Shown: one piece after another, positions 50,732-61,700 of the stretch
Numbering within the stretch: the first letter of the stretch is position 1
Layout: each line of letters starts with the position of its first letter
Notes under the pieces: generated by a model
The model's database searches: none
The model's input: only the letters and a program-made list of their open reading frames with translations
Told to the model about the DNA's origin: nothing
DNA from: Pseudomonas sp. ZH-FAD
GTDB taxonomy: Bacteria; Pseudomonadota; Gammaproteobacteria; Pseudomonadales; Pseudomonadaceae
DNA length: 64,000 nucleotides
Assembly: GCF_002803095.1 (NCBI RefSeq)
Contig: NZ_PGLR01000001.1
Location: 124,001 to 188,000 of the forward strand
Direction of reading: 5' to 3'
Made by a program: the position numbers and the translations under genes

Positions 50732-51583
50732 CTAAAGCAGCGGTAGGCTGCGTCGGGTGTGTTCGGCGAAAGCTTCGCTCAACGGTGTGCTACGGCCCAA
50801 CTTCAGGCTGATACCGACGCTCGGTAGTGCCGGTAGTGTTGCCGTAGTGTCGAGAATGCACAGGTCAGCCGGCACGGCGGTACGTGTGAGTACGGCGATG
50901 GCCTGGCCTGAGCGCACCAGTGCGGTCAGGCCGGCCAGGCTGTCGCTGGCGTAGGCGATGCGATAACTGCGGCCGGCGCGGTCGAGGCTGGCGCGGGCGG
51001 CCAGGTGATCCAGTGTGTCGGGGCTCGACAGCGCCAGTGGCAGCGGGTCGAAATCTGCGGTTTCGGTGCCGGGACAGCCGACCCATACCAGTGGTTCGCG
51101 GCGGATGATGCTCTCGTCTGGTGCGCCGTCCGGCAGGGAGATCAGTGCCAGATCCAGTGCATGCTTGTCCCATTGCTGCAGCAGGCGTGGTGTGGGTGCG
51201 CAGATCACCTCGACCAGTACGTTGGGGTGCTGGCTGGCGAACTGGCGCAGCAGGTAGGGCAGGAACACGGCGGCATAGTCATCCGGACAGCCGAAGCGGA
51301 TAGTACCGGACAGCCCCTTGGCGGACAGATCGGCCATGGCTTCGTCGTGCAGGCGCAGAATGCGCTGCGCATGTGCCAGCAGGCGCTCGCCATGCGCGGT
51401 GAGCAGGACGCCGCGGCCGGTGCGTTGGAACAGCGGTTGTTCGACGATTTCTTCCAGACGCTTGAGCTGCTGGCTCAGCGCTGACTGCGTACGCCCGACG
51501 CGGTTGGCGGCGCGGCTGAGGGAGCGCGCCTCGGAGATAGCGACGAAGGAACGCAGCAGATCGATGTCGAGGGACAGACTCAA
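50732..51583 (-). CDS. dgdR: LysR-type regulator of dialkylglycine decarboxylase
   Basis: A 283-residue LTTR (HTH SLSRAANRVGRTQSALSQQL). It is divergent from dgdA with a 124-base gap. In Burkholderia cepacia a LysR gene dgdR sits next to dgdA and controls it; the same layout here supports the name. The effector is inferred to be a dialkylglycine. Confidence 0.8.
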   Translation of the reverse strand: MSLSLDIDLLRSFVAISEARSLSRAANRVGRTQSALSQQLKRLEEIVEQPLFQRTGRGVLLTAHGERLLAHAQRILRLHDEAMADLSAKGLSGTIRFGCPDDYAAVFLPYLLRQFASQHPNVLVEVICAPTPRLLQQWDKHALDLALISLPDGAPDESIIRREPLVWVGCPGTETADFDPLPLALSSPDTLDHLAARASLDRAGRSYRIAYASDSLAGLTALVRSGQAIAVLTRTAVPADLCILDTTATLPALPSVGISLKLGRSTPLSEAFAEHTRRSLPLL

Positions 51584-51650
51584 GTTATTCGTCTCGCTTC
51601 TATCTCGTATAAGAACTATTCGTTTCCATGAAATCAGGCTGGGTGCCTAG

Positions 51651-53009
<1,359 letters not shown>

Positions 53010-53032
53010 TGGGCTGTTGAACACTCGACCGA

Positions 53033-53629
53033 TCAACGCAGTAGCAGCGGCAGCCAAACCGAAGCCAGCAGCAGAACAGCCATGCAGCGGTTGAACAACA
53101 GCAGCCTGGCTGGTTGCCGCAACAGGCGCGCACCGCCGGCGCCCAGCACACCCCAGGCCAGCAGGCAGGGCGTGGACACCAGCAGGAACAGCGCCGCGTA
53201 GCTCGCCACCGCGTCGAACGAGGCCTGGCCGTCGAGGAAGATCGCCGTGACCGAGACGGTCATCAGCCAGGTCTTGGGGTTGATCAGTTGCAGGCCGGCG
53301 CCCTGGGCGAAGCCCTGGCGCCGGTCGACGCTGCGTTGGTCCATGCCGGCTGCCTCGGCGCGCATCAGCTTGCAGGCCATCCAGCTGATCCAGGCCGCGC
53401 CGGCCCAGGTCATCGCCGTCTGCAACAGCGGGGCGCGCGCCAGTAGTTCGCCGAGGCCCAGGCCGACCACCAGCAGCATCAGACTGGCAGCGAGGCTGGC
53501 GCCCAAGGCGATGGCCAGGGCGATGGACAGGCCGAAGCGCGCGGCGCTGCCGAGGATCAGCAGGTTGGTCGGGCCGGGGGTGATCGACGCCACCGAGGCG
53601 AAGAGGATGAAGGGCAGCCACTGGTTCAT
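53033..53629 (-). CDS. LysE-family translocator
   Basis: A 198-residue exporter with about six transmembrane helices. ASITPGPTNLLILGSAARFG and INPKTWLMTVSVTAIF are the family motifs. Start MNQWLPFILFA. Probably controlled by the AraC gene just upstream on the same strand. Substrate unknown. Confidence 0.85.
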   Translation of the reverse strand: MNQWLPFILFASVASITPGPTNLLILGSAARFGLSIALAIALGASLAASLMLLVVGLGLGELLARAPLLQTAMTWAGAAWISWMACKLMRAEAAGMDQRSVDRRQGFAQGAGLQLINPKTWLMTVSVTAIFLDGQASFDAVASYAALFLLVSTPCLLAWGVLGAGGARLLRQPARLLLFNRCMAVLLLASVWLPLLLR

Positions 53630-53706
53630 GGCCGCGCTCGCTGAGCAGTGAAGGGCATCGGGCATCGCTCCATATCGGGTATGGCGCGATTGTCCGGCTG
53701 GCTGAT

Positions 53707-54546
53707 TCAGCGGTCTTGAAGCTTTGTGCAGAGGCTGCGGTAGGCGCCCGGGGTAAGGCCGTTGGCACGGCGGAACCAGCGGCCCAGGTGACTCTGGTCG
53801 GCGAAGCCCAGGTCGCTGGCGACATCCGCCGGTGCCGTGCCGAGGGCCAGCAGCCGGCGTGCGCGCACCAGACGCAGCTGGATCAGGTAACCATGTGGGG
53901 CAATGCCGAAGGCCGCCTTGAACGCACGGCTCAGGCGGAAGCGGTCGACGCCGCAGACTCGCGCCAGTTCGTCGAGGCCGATGTTCTGGTGAAAGTGTGC
54001 GTGCAGGTAGTCGCGGGCACGCAGGGCCACGCGGGGGATCTGCGGGTTGCCCGGCAGGCGCTGGCGCCAGTGCAGGCTGCGTGAGATGCGCTCCAGCAGC
54101 GTATCCAGTGCGGCGTCGCGCACCATGCGTGGCTCGTTGTCGTTCAACGCCTGCAGGGCATTGGCGATACAGGGCAGCAGGCCGGGGTCGTCCGGCTGGG
54201 TGCGCGGCACGCCGGGCAGGCAGTCGGCAGGTGCCTGCTCGAACAGCGCCGGCAGCGCGCGCTCCAACCAGGCCGGCTCGAGATAGAGGGTGGAGTAGGT
54301 GAAGCCGCCCGGTGTCGGCGCATGGCCGTCATGGATATCGCCGGGCTCGAGGAAGAAGGTCTGCCCCGGCACGCTGCTGAACAGCGCACGGCGGCAGTGG
54401 AACTGCTGCACGCCCTGCTCGGTAAAGCCGATCAGGTAGCTGTCGTGCCAGTGCGGGTCGTAGGCATGGCCCTCGAAATGCGCACGGATCACCTCGATGC
54501 CGGTATCGGCATCCTGCTTGAGGTCGACCCAAGATTGCGCGTTCAT
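53707..54546 (-). CDS. AraC-family transcriptional regulator
   Basis: A 279-residue regulator. The N-terminal cupin-like arm (HWHDSYLIGFTEQGVQQFHC, FLEPGDIHDGH) binds an effector, and the C-terminal double HTH (IGLDELARVCGVDRFRLSRA then GFADQSHLGRWFRRANGLTP) binds DNA. 77 bases upstream of a LysE exporter, a frequent regulator-exporter pairing. Confidence 0.87.
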   Translation of the reverse strand: MNAQSWVDLKQDADTGIEVIRAHFEGHAYDPHWHDSYLIGFTEQGVQQFHCRRALFSSVPGQTFFLEPGDIHDGHAPTPGGFTYSTLYLEPAWLERALPALFEQAPADCLPGVPRTQPDDPGLLPCIANALQALNDNEPRMVRDAALDTLLERISRSLHWRQRLPGNPQIPRVALRARDYLHAHFHQNIGLDELARVCGVDRFRLSRAFKAAFGIAPHGYLIQLRLVRARRLLALGTAPADVASDLGFADQSHLGRWFRRANGLTPGAYRSLCTKLQDR

Positions 54547-54657
54547 CGCCTGTTGCCCGTTTTTGCTGTGAACGCTTGAGCTTACCGCGTTCGGCGAACA
54601 GGACTAGAAGGTTTGTGCAGGTGGTAGGGGCTGTGGATAAAACCAAGCACCTTGATC

Positions 54658-54706
54658 TGTAGGAGCGGCTTCAGCCGCGAAATTCGCGGATAAATCCGCT
54701 CCCACA
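54658..54706. repeat. REP-type repeat (GGAGCGG variant)
   Basis: TGTAGGAGCGGCTTCAGCCG and the inverted CCGCTCCCACA enclose GCGAAATTCGC. Next to an exact DnaA box at 54632-54640. Confidence 0.7.
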
Positions 54707-54738
54707 AACGCTTGGCAATCCTGCTTGAGGGCGACGGT

Positions 54739-56394
54739 TTAGTCGGCCTGCGCTGGATACCAGCGCGGCGTATACACCCACTCGCCGCCATCGGCACGGG
54801 GGAAGCGACGGGTCTGGCTGGAGCCGATGATCACCAGGGTGCGCATGTCGACCATCTCCGGCGTCAGCTCGCCGAGGGTGAGGTTGCGCAGGGCTTCGGC
54901 GGGACGGCCGATATCGCGGCCGAGTACCACCAGGGTCTGCGGTTCGCGGTGCTGGCGCAGCAGCTCCAGTGCGCGGCCAAGCTGCCAGGGACGGGATTTG
55001 GAGATCGGGTTGTAGAAGGCCATGGCCAGGTCGGCGATGGCGGCGTGCTGCAGGCGCTTTTCGATCACCGACCAGGGTTTGAGGTTGTCGGACAGGGAGA
55101 TCAGGCAGAAGTCATGCCCCAGCGGCGCGCCGGCCTTGGCGGCGGTGGCCAGAGCCGCGGAGACGCCCGGCAGCACCTCCAGCTCGACGCCGTGCCAGGC
55201 CTCGCTCTGCGGGCTTTCCAGCGCCTCCATCACGGCGGCGGCCATGGCGAACACGCCGGGGTCGCCCGAGGAAATCATCACCACCCGGCGGCCAGCGGCG
55301 GCCAGTTCGAAGGCATGGGTGGCGCGCTGCAACTCTTCGCGGTTGTCGCTGGGATGCAGGCATTGATCGGCGCGCAGCGGGCCGGCCATCTTCACGTAGG
55401 TGTCGTAGCCGAGCAGATCTTCGGCTTCGTCGAGGGCACGGCGCACGGCGGGGGTCATGTATTCGGCGGCACCGGGGCCGAGGCCAACCACGCTGAGGCG
55501 TCCACGGCGCTGGCCGAGACGCTTGATATCCAGTGGTTGTTCGCCCAGCAGCAGGCGCAGGCCATCGCCGATATGGCATTCGGGTGGCAGCTCGGTGGTG
55601 CTGTGGATAAAGCGCAGTGGCAGGTTCAACTCGGCTGCAGCAGCGTGTAGCTCGGCATTGGCCATCCAGGCTTTGTCCGCGAGCAGAACGGCCAGCGCTT
55701 GCGCCGCCAGGTTGGCATCGCTCAACGCCTGCTGCAGGCGAGCCGGTAGGTCGGCGCCGGGGCGTTCGATCAGCGCGGCGGCGCAGCGCGGGTGGATCAA
55801 CAGTTCGTCGGCCCTCGGTGGACGTTGCTCGGCGGTGACATGGATAACCCGCGACGCGGTCTTATCTACCGGCAGCTGAGCCGCCTCCAGCCAGGGCGCC
55901 TCGCCTTCGATACGCACGCTGTCGCCGCCGAGCAGATCGCTGACGAAGCGTTTGCCCTGCTGCAGGTCGGCCAGGGCATAACCGGCTGGCGGTTCCAGCA
56001 GGCAGGTGCCGAAGCGCAGCTCTCCGCTGGTGGTGATGGCTGGGGTTACGCCCAGGTGCGCGGCGATCTCGCGGGCCAGGCGGTTGACCCCGGCCAGGCC
56101 ACCGAGCAGCGGTACTACGGCGCTGCCGTCCTCGGCCAGGGCCAGCACCGGCGGCTCGGCGCCCTTCTCCGCCAGCAGCGCGGCGAGGCTACGGATAACG
56201 ATACCGGCGGCGCACAGCACCACAAGCGGCTGGCCGGCGCGATACAGGGCGCGCAGGGTCTCGCCGAACTCGTCGTAGTGGCGTTCGGCGCCATCGGCGC
56301 GTCCGCGCAGACCATGGATCACAGCCTGTGGATAAAGCGCCTTGAGATGTTGTGCGGTGACCAGCGCACTGGCGCTGAGGATGACGATGTTCAT
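54739..56394 (-). CDS. cobJ: CbiG-CobJ fusion: precorrin-3B C17-methyltransferase
   Basis: A 551-residue fusion. Residues about 1-205 match CbiG N-terminal and middle regions (VVLCAAGIVIRSLAALLAEK, ITTSGELRFG). About 206-290 is a degenerate CobE/CbiG-C-like domain (ADKAWMANAELHAAAAEL). About 305-540 is the CobJ methylase (LSVVGLGPGAAEYMTPAVR, ISSGDPGVFAMAAAVME). CobJ contracts the ring in the aerobic route. Start MNIVILSASALVT follows AGGA. Two exact DnaA boxes lie inside. A 44-base hairpin sits just upstream. Confidence 0.92.
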   Translation of the reverse strand: MNIVILSASALVTAQHLKALYPQAVIHGLRGRADGAERHYDEFGETLRALYRAGQPLVVLCAAGIVIRSLAALLAEKGAEPPVLALAEDGSAVVPLLGGLAGVNRLAREIAAHLGVTPAITTSGELRFGTCLLEPPAGYALADLQQGKRFVSDLLGGDSVRIEGEAPWLEAAQLPVDKTASRVIHVTAEQRPPRADELLIHPRCAAALIERPGADLPARLQQALSDANLAAQALAVLLADKAWMANAELHAAAAELNLPLRFIHSTTELPPECHIGDGLRLLLGEQPLDIKRLGQRRGRLSVVGLGPGAAEYMTPAVRRALDEAEDLLGYDTYVKMAGPLRADQCLHPSDNREELQRATHAFELAAAGRRVVMISSGDPGVFAMAAAVMEALESPQSEAWHGVELEVLPGVSAALATAAKAGAPLGHDFCLISLSDNLKPWSVIEKRLQHAAIADLAMAFYNPISKSRPWQLGRALELLRQHREPQTLVVLGRDIGRPAEALRNLTLGELTPEMVDMRTLVIIGSSQTRRFPRADGGEWVYTPRWYPAQAD

Positions 56395-56410
56395 GCGGTA
56401 AATCCTGTAG

Positions 56411-56454
56411 CCCGGATGCAATCCGGGGAATGGCTGTCCCGGATTGCATCCGGG
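56411..56454. repeat. 17-bp perfect inverted repeat between cobI and cobJ
   Basis: CCCGGATGCAATCCGGG (56411-56427) and CCCGGATTGCATCCGGG (56438-56454) are exact inverted copies with a 10-base loop, 16 bases upstream of the cobJ start. Same family as 7537-7553. Confidence 0.75.
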
Positions 56455-56471
56455 AGGTCAGGCAGCGATCC

Positions 56472-56518
56472 GTGGGAGGCGCTTCAGCGGCGATTGTCGC
56501 GGCTGAAGCCCCTCCCAC
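56472..56518. repeat. REP-type palindromic repeat
   Basis: GTGGGAGGCGCTTCAGCGGC faces the inverted GCGGCTGAAGCCCCTCCCAC; full unit in the cobI-cobJ gap. Confidence 0.8.
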
Positions 56519-56581
56519 AATGACGGTGTATCAACGAGTACGGAGCTGACGCCTTTTTCATCCACCAGAGTGTGTGCGCGT

Positions 56582-57325
56582 TTACCCCCGCCACTTCTGC
56601 CCAGGCACCAGGATCATCGAGAAATACGGCGAATCCATCGGCTCTACCTCGTCCAGCGGCACGATCTTCTGGCTGGCCATGGTCGCCCGCTCAACATAAT
56701 GGGCGCGGCCATCCAGGCCGAGCTTGCGCAGCACGCGGCGCACCTTGTCGAAGTTGCGCCCGAGTTTCATCACCACGGCCGCTTCGGCGTCGCGCAGGCG
56801 CTGTTCCAGCTCGTCTTCCGGCAGTACGCCGGACAGCACGCTCAAGCTCTGGTTGCGGTACACCAGCGGCGTGCCGAGCACCGAGGCGCAGCCGAGCATG
56901 GAACATACGCCGGGCACCACCTCCACCTCGTAGCGGTCGGCCAGACGGTCGTGCAGGTACATGTAGGAGCCGTAGAAGAACGGGTCGCCTTCGCAGATCA
57001 CCGCCACGTCCTGGCCGGCATCCAGCAACTGGGCGATCTGCTGCGCGCAGGTGTCGTAGAAGTCGGCGATCACATCCTCGTAGGATAGCGGCGGGGCGAG
57101 CTTCTCGGTGGTCACCGGGTAGACCAGCGGCAGGCGCTGCTGGGCGACGTCCAGGTGCTCTTCGATGATCCCGAAGGCATTGCCGCCGTGGCCGGCATTG
57201 TGTTTGGCCTTGGCCACGAAGTAGGCCACCACCGGCGCGCCTTTGAGCAGGCGCAGCGCCTTGAGGGTGAGCAGTTCGGGGTCGCCGGGGCCGACGCCGA
57301 GACCGAGTAGGCGACCGGCCATCAT
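56582..57325 (-). CDS. cobI: Precorrin-2 C20-methyltransferase
   Basis: A 247-residue SAM methylase ([19 protein letters not shown] at the N-terminus, [16 protein letters not shown] for the substrate loop). Converts precorrin-2 to precorrin-3A. Start overlaps the cobH stop (ATGATG). Second Met immediately follows. Confidence 0.94.
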   Translation of the reverse strand: MMAGRLLGLGVGPGDPELLTLKALRLLKGAPVVAYFVAKAKHNAGHGGNAFGIIEEHLDVAQQRLPLVYPVTTEKLAPPLSYEDVIADFYDTCAQQIAQLLDAGQDVAVICEGDPFFYGSYMYLHDRLADRYEVEVVPGVCSMLGCASVLGTPLVYRNQSLSVLSGVLPEDELEQRLRDAEAAVVMKLGRNFDKVRRVLRKLGLDGRAHYVERATMASQKIVPLDEVEPMDSPYFSMILVPGQKWRG

Positions 57326-57948
57326 TCCACCTCCGAGGCCAGGGCGTTGACCGCCGCTACCGCCATGGCGCTACCGCCACGGCGGCCACGGACGATCACG
57401 TAGGGCACGCCACGGCTGTCTGCGGCCAGGGCGTCCTTGGATTCTGCCGCGCCGATAAAGCCCACCGGCATGCCGATGATCAGTGCCGGTTTCGGCGCAC
57501 CGGCGTCGAGCATTTCCAGCAGGTAGAACAGCGCGGTGGGGGCATTGCCGATCACCACCACGCTGCCTTCCAGATGTTCGCGCCAGTGCTCCAGGGCCAC
57601 CGCCGAGCGGGTGTTGCCCAGTTCGCGGGCCAGCTCCGGCACGCCGGCGTCGTGCAGGGTGCAGATCACCGGGTTGTTGGCCGGCAGGCGCGGGCGGGTG
57701 ATGCCCTCGGCGACCATGCGCGCATCGCAGAGAATCGGCGCGCCAGCCAGCAGCGCCGCACGACCGGCGGCGCCGGCACCGGGAGAGAAGCGCAGATCCT
57801 CCACCACGTCGACCATGCCGCAGGCGTGGATCACCCGTACGGCGAGCTTTTCCAGGTCGGCGGGGATGCCGTCGAGGTTGGCCTCGGCGCGGATGGTGGC
57901 GAAGGAGCGGCGGTAGATTTCCTGGCCGTCGCGAATGTAATCAAGCAT
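57322..57948 (-). CDS. cobH: Precorrin-8X methylmutase
   Basis: A 208-residue isomerase moving the C11 methyl to C12 to give hydrogenobyrinate. The catalytic His lies in [19 protein letters not shown] (about 37-55). Overlaps cobG by 8 bases and cobI by 4, so cobG-H-I are tightly coupled. Confidence 0.95.
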   Translation of the reverse strand: MLDYIRDGQEIYRRSFATIRAEANLDGIPADLEKLAVRVIHACGMVDVVEDLRFSPGAGAAGRAALLAGAPILCDARMVAEGITRPRLPANNPVICTLHDAGVPELARELGNTRSAVALEHWREHLEGSVVVIGNAPTALFYLLEMLDAGAPKPALIIGMPVGFIGAAESKDALAADSRGVPYVIVRGRRGGSAMAVAAVNALASEVE

Positions 57949-59320
57949 CGGGTGTTCCTGCGAGGTGTTGGCGGGCGAACCAGGCGCCGGCCTCGTCGAT
58001 GGTCATGGCTGGCGCCAGCAGGCGACCGAAACCGGGTGCCTCGGGCGTGCGTTGGTAGAGCTGGTAGTGATCGGGCGTGCTGGCCAGCAGGGTATAGGGC
58101 TGCACGCGGGCGCTGGCGCAACTGCGCGGGCAGGCGCTGAGATGCACCTGCGGGCGGACGCCGCTTTCGCGCAGCAGCTCCGCCAGGTGCAGGGCGTGGT
58201 GCTTGCTGTCGGCCAGGCCGCGCGCGCAGGCCGCCGAGCCGGTGCAGGCGACCAGGCCAAGCAGTGGCTCGTCGATGTGGGTCAGCAGGCCGAGTTCGCC
58301 CAGTGTTGCCAACAGCTCACGGCTGGCGGATTCCGGCACATTGCCCAGCAGCACGCCTTGCCAGGGCGTCAGGCGCAGCTCGCCATCGCCGTGGTGCTCG
58401 CTCAGCTCGGCCAGTGCCAGCAGTTGTTCGGCGTGCAGGCGCCCCAGTTGCGCGCCAGCGGCGACCATGCGCAGGCCGCTCTGCGCCTGTGGATAAATCC
58501 CTGCCGGCGAGCGGCTGATCGTCGCGGCAGGCTGCCAATTGGCCGGTGCCGGTTGCAGGGGGAAATCCAGACGCGTCTGCAGGCGTTGCAACAGCTCGCT
58601 GGCCGGAATCTGTGCCAGTAATTGGCGCATACGTGACTGCTCGGGCGGCGCCAAGTCAAGGAACAGCAGCAGAAGCTGACGCACCAGCTCGACCGCCTGA
58701 GTCGCCTCGACGCGCGCCAGCGGCGCGTCGACGGGGTAGCCGGCCAGGCCCAGCAACAGGTGCTGTTCGTCTTCAGCGGCCAGCCACAGGTCGTGCGGGT
58801 GTTCGCGCATGGCCAGGGCTTCGCCGCCATCCAGTTGCAGGGCGAACTTGGGCGACAGCGCGTGCAGCGCCGGGGTGTCCTGCAGCAGGTCGAGCAACTG
58901 ATTGGCCAACGGGCGCACGTCCATCCGCGCCTGTGGGTCGAGGCCGGCAGCGGGGCTGAGCAGCAGGTTGCGCACGTCGTCGGCGCTTGCCACGCGCGGG
59001 CCGAGGCCGGCGCCGAGCAGGGCGTCGATCAGTGTGCTTTCCTGGCCGGGCAGTACGCCACGAATCTGCAGATTGCTGCGGTTGGTCAGCTCCAGCACAC
59101 CGCTGGCATGCTGCCGCGCTGCTTCGGCAATCGCTTGCGCCTGGGCACTGCGCAGCACGCCGCCGGGCAGTTTGACCCGGCAGATGCCGCCATCCAGCGC
59201 AGGCACGATGCGCAGTAGGCCGGGGCAGGCGGAAGGGCGGACGGATGTAGGCAAGCGGTCACCTGTGGATAACGACGCGGCGACCGAACCAGCGAAATCC
59301 CATAGGGGACTCCATGGCAT
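57941..59320 (-). CDS. cobG: Precorrin-3B synthase
   Basis: A 459-residue Fe-S monooxygenase, the oxygen-using step that defines the aerobic pathway. Related to sulfite/nitrite reductases; the cluster cysteines are in CTGSAAC and CPRSC. First gene of the leftward block, 38 bases after a B12 riboswitch. Start ATG at 59320; a TTG 22 codons in is the alternative. Two exact DnaA boxes lie inside (58488-58496, 59264-59272). Confidence 0.92.
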   Translation of the reverse strand: MPWSPLWDFAGSVAASLSTGDRLPTSVRPSACPGLLRIVPALDGGICRVKLPGGVLRSAQAQAIAEAARQHASGVLELTNRSNLQIRGVLPGQESTLIDALLGAGLGPRVASADDVRNLLLSPAAGLDPQARMDVRPLANQLLDLLQDTPALHALSPKFALQLDGGEALAMREHPHDLWLAAEDEQHLLLGLAGYPVDAPLARVEATQAVELVRQLLLLFLDLAPPEQSRMRQLLAQIPASELLQRLQTRLDFPLQPAPANWQPAATISRSPAGIYPQAQSGLRMVAAGAQLGRLHAEQLLALAELSEHHGDGELRLTPWQGVLLGNVPESASRELLATLGELGLLTHIDEPLLGLVACTGSAACARGLADSKHHALHLAELLRESGVRPQVHLSACPRSCASARVQPYTLLASTPDHYQLYQRTPEAPGFGRLLAPAMTIDEAGAWFARQHLAGTPDA

Positions 59321-59357
59321 CGGTACACCCCGCCCGATGTTGGCACTCGCGACCAGC

Positions 59358-59642
59358 GTTCGTCGGCAGGTCTCCTGGCTGACAGGTCTTCGTCCGCCGC
59401 GCCTTCCCGGTTACCCAGTGGCCGATTGCGTTGGACTCGCTGTTTACAGTTGCGGGGGCAGCCACGGTGAACCGTGTTCCCTCTTGGGGAAGCTCTGAAA
59501 TGGCCATCTACCGTCACTCCCGCGCAGGCGGGAGCCCAGGTAGTACTGAGATTCTGGATTCCCGCCTGCGCGGGAATGACGACTATTTCAGAGTTTCCTT
59601 AGGCCCTTTACTGAGTCGTATCGACTCAAGGGCACCGACGAA
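59358..59642 (-). promoter_or_regulatory. Cobalamin riboswitch upstream of cobG, interrupted by a 111-bp element
   Basis: On the minus strand, P1 pairs TTCGTCGG (59635-59642 on plus as CCGACGAA) with CCGACGAA (plus 59359-59366 as TTCGTCGG). GCTGCCCCCGCAACTGT, GCCACTGGG..GGGAAGG and GCCAGGAGACCTGCC are intact. The conserved CTAAGAGGGAA is split: CCTAAGG on one side and CCAAGAGGGAAC on the other, with an inverted-repeat element between. If the element folds as a hairpin the aptamer could still form. Confidence 0.85.
59488..59598. mobile_element. MITE-like inverted-repeat element inside the riboswitch
   Basis: Terminal inverted repeats GGAAGCTCTGAAAT (59488-59501) and ATTTCAGAGTTTCC (59585-59598) match at 13 of 14 positions. 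The interior holds a second inverted pair TCCCGCGCAGGCGGGA / TCCCGCCTGCGCGGGA. It has no coding capacity. AAG occurs at both junctions and may be a 3-base target duplication. Confidence 0.75.
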
Positions 59643-59710
59643 GGCGCTATTATGCCCGCTTTGCCCGGAGCGCGGACAGGCGCTCCGTCGGGCCTGTACG
59701 AGGACATTGG

Positions 59711-60913
59711 ATGAAACCCTGGTTGACCCTGGTCGGCATCGGCGAAGACGGCTACCCCGGCCTGGGCAAGGCCGCGCGTCGCGCCTTGCTGGCGGCCACG
59801 CGCATCGTCGGCGCGCCGCGGCAGCTGGCCTTGCTGCCGCCGTGCATCAGCGGCGAGCGGGAAACCTGGCCCAGCCCCTTCGACTTGCAACCGCTGCTGG
59901 CGCGGCGTGGCGAGGCCGTGTGTGTGCTGGCCAGTGGCGACCCGATGTTCTACGGCGTTGGTGCCAGCCTGGCGCGGCAGGTGCCGGCCGACGAGTTGCA
60001 GGTGTTGCCGGCGCCGTCCTCGGTGTCGCTGGCGGCGGCGCGCCTGGGCTGGCCGCTGCAGGAGGTTGAGGTGGTCTCCTTGGTCGGGCGGCCGCTGGCC
60101 ACGCTCAACGCCCGGCTGTTTCCCGGCGTGCGCCTGCTGGTGCTGAGCGCCGATGGCGACACGCCCGCACAGGTTGCCGAAGCCCTGTGCTTACGCGGTT
60201 TCGGCGCCAGTCGCCTGACCCTGCTGGAACACCTTGGCGGGCCGGATGAGCGCCGCATCGAGGGCCTGGCCGCGAGCTGGGACTTGCCGCGCGGCGCTGA
60301 CCTCAACCTGCTGGCCGTGGAATGCCTGGCCGACGCCGGAGCACACCTGCTGCCACCGACCTGTGGTCTGCCTGACGAGGCCTACCGTCACGACGGCCAA
60401 CTGACCAAGCGCGACGTGCGCGCGGTGACCCTGGCGCGGCTGGCGCCGCTGCCCGGCGAGCTGCTCTGGGATGTCGGCGCTGGTTGTGGCTCCATCGGCA
60501 TCGAGTGGATGCGCGCACACCCGGCCTGCCGCGCCATCGCCGTCGAAGCCAATGAGGGGCGTCAGGCCCATATCCGCCACAATCGCGATGCCCTCGGCGT
60601 ACCCGGGCTGCAACTGGTCGCCGGGCATGCGCCCGAGGCCCTGGTCGGGCTGCCAGCGCCGGATGCGATCTTTATCGGCGGCGGCGTCACCGTGCCCGGC
60701 GTGCTGGATGATTGCTGGGCCGCGCTCAAGCCGGGTGGGCGCCTGCTGGCCAATGCCGTGACCCTGCAGAGCGAGGCGGCGCTGGTGGCCTTCCGTGAGC
60801 AGCAGGGCGGCGAGCTGCTGCGTCTTGCCGTGGCCCAGGCGCAGCCGCTGGGCGGCTTCGACACCTGGCGCGCGGCGCTGCCGATCACCCTGCTGGCGGT
60901 GCGCAAGCCGTGA
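59711..60913 (+). CDS. cobL: Precorrin-6Y C5,15-methyltransferase (decarboxylating)
   Basis: A 400-residue two-domain enzyme. The N-terminal CbiE half ([36 protein letters not shown]) methylates C5. The C-terminal CbiT half ([34 protein letters not shown]) methylates C15 and decarboxylates. Divergent from the cobG riboswitch. Overlaps cobK by 4 bases. Confidence 0.95.
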   Translation: MKPWLTLVGIGEDGYPGLGKAARRALLAATRIVGAPRQLALLPPCISGERETWPSPFDLQPLLARRGEAVCVLASGDPMFYGVGASLARQVPADELQVLPAPSSVSLAAARLGWPLQEVEVVSLVGRPLATLNARLFPGVRLLVLSADGDTPAQVAEALCLRGFGASRLTLLEHLGGPDERRIEGLAASWDLPRGADLNLLAVECLADAGAHLLPPTCGLPDEAYRHDGQLTKRDVRAVTLARLAPLPGELLWDVGAGCGSIGIEWMRAHPACRAIAVEANEGRQAHIRHNRDALGVPGLQLVAGHAPEALVGLPAPDAIFIGGGVTVPGVLDDCWAALKPGGRLLANAVTLQSEAALVAFREQQGGELLRLAVAQAQPLGGFDTWRAALPITLLAVRKP

Positions 60914-61653
60914 GCGCACGCATCCTGTTGCTCGGTGGCAGCACCGAGGCGCTGCGTCTGGCGCGTCGACTGGGGTCGGAAACCATTTACAGCCTGGCCG
61001 GCCTTGGTCGCGTGCCGGATGACCTGGCCTGCCGCGTGCGCGTCGGCGGCTTTGGCGGTGCCGAAGGCCTGGCGGCCTTTATCGACCGCGAAGGCATCGA
61101 GCTGCTGCTGGATCTGACCCACCCCTATGCGGCGCAGATCAGCCAAAACGCGGCCCGCGCTGCAGAACTGGCGGGCGTGCCATGCTGGGCATTGCGTCGC
61201 CCTGGCTGGCAACCGGGCCCGGGTGACGACTGGCGCGAGGTGGAAGGCTGGGATGAACTGACCCGTGCGCTGGCGCCTTTCGAACGGCCGTTTTTCACCT
61301 CCGGGCGCGAGCCGCTGGCGCATTTGCACGAGATTCCCGCGCACCAGCGCTGGACGGTGCGCTGCCTGCAGGCCGAGGCGGCGCCGCCGCGCGCAGAGGT
61401 CATCGGCGCACGCGGGCCGTTCTCCCTGGAGGAGGAACGCGCACTGTTCGCCCGTATCCGCTGCGACGTGCTGGTGAGCAAGAACAGCGGCAGCGCCTCC
61501 ACCGAGCCGAAACTGCAGGTCGCCCGCGAGCTGGGCTTGCCGGTGCTGTTGCTGCGCCGGCCGCAACTGCCGGTGGTGACGCGGGAATTCGCCGAGCCGG
61601 AGGCGCTGTGGGAGGCGCTTCAGCGGCGACTGGACTGCTGCCGTCGCGGCTAA
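60910..61653 (+). CDS. cobK: Precorrin-6A reductase
   Basis: A 247-residue NADPH-dependent reductase ([48 protein letters not shown]). The last 14 residues ([14 protein letters not shown]) and the stop codon are encoded by a REP unit, so the C-terminus has been shaped by repeat insertion. GTG start overlaps the cobL stop. Confidence 0.94.
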   Translation: MSARILLLGGSTEALRLARRLGSETIYSLAGLGRVPDDLACRVRVGGFGGAEGLAAFIDREGIELLLDLTHPYAAQISQNAARAAELAGVPCWALRRPGWQPGPGDDWREVEGWDELTRALAPFERPFFTSGREPLAHLHEIPAHQRWTVRCLQAEAAPPRAEVIGARGPFSLEEERALFARIRCDVLVSKNSGSASTEPKLQVARELGLPVLLLRRPQLPVVTREFAEPEALWEALQRRLDCCRRG

Positions 61654-61666
61654 AGCCCCTCCCACA
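61608..61666. repeat. REP-type repeat overlapping the cobK 3' end
   Basis: TGTGGGAGGCGCTTCAGCGG (61608-61627) faces the inverted unit ending CCCCTCCCACA at 61666. The cobK stop (61651-61653) is inside it. Confidence 0.85.
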
Positions 61667-61700
61667 GATTTGCGTTGTGGCCCAAGGGCGGGTGCGTTGG

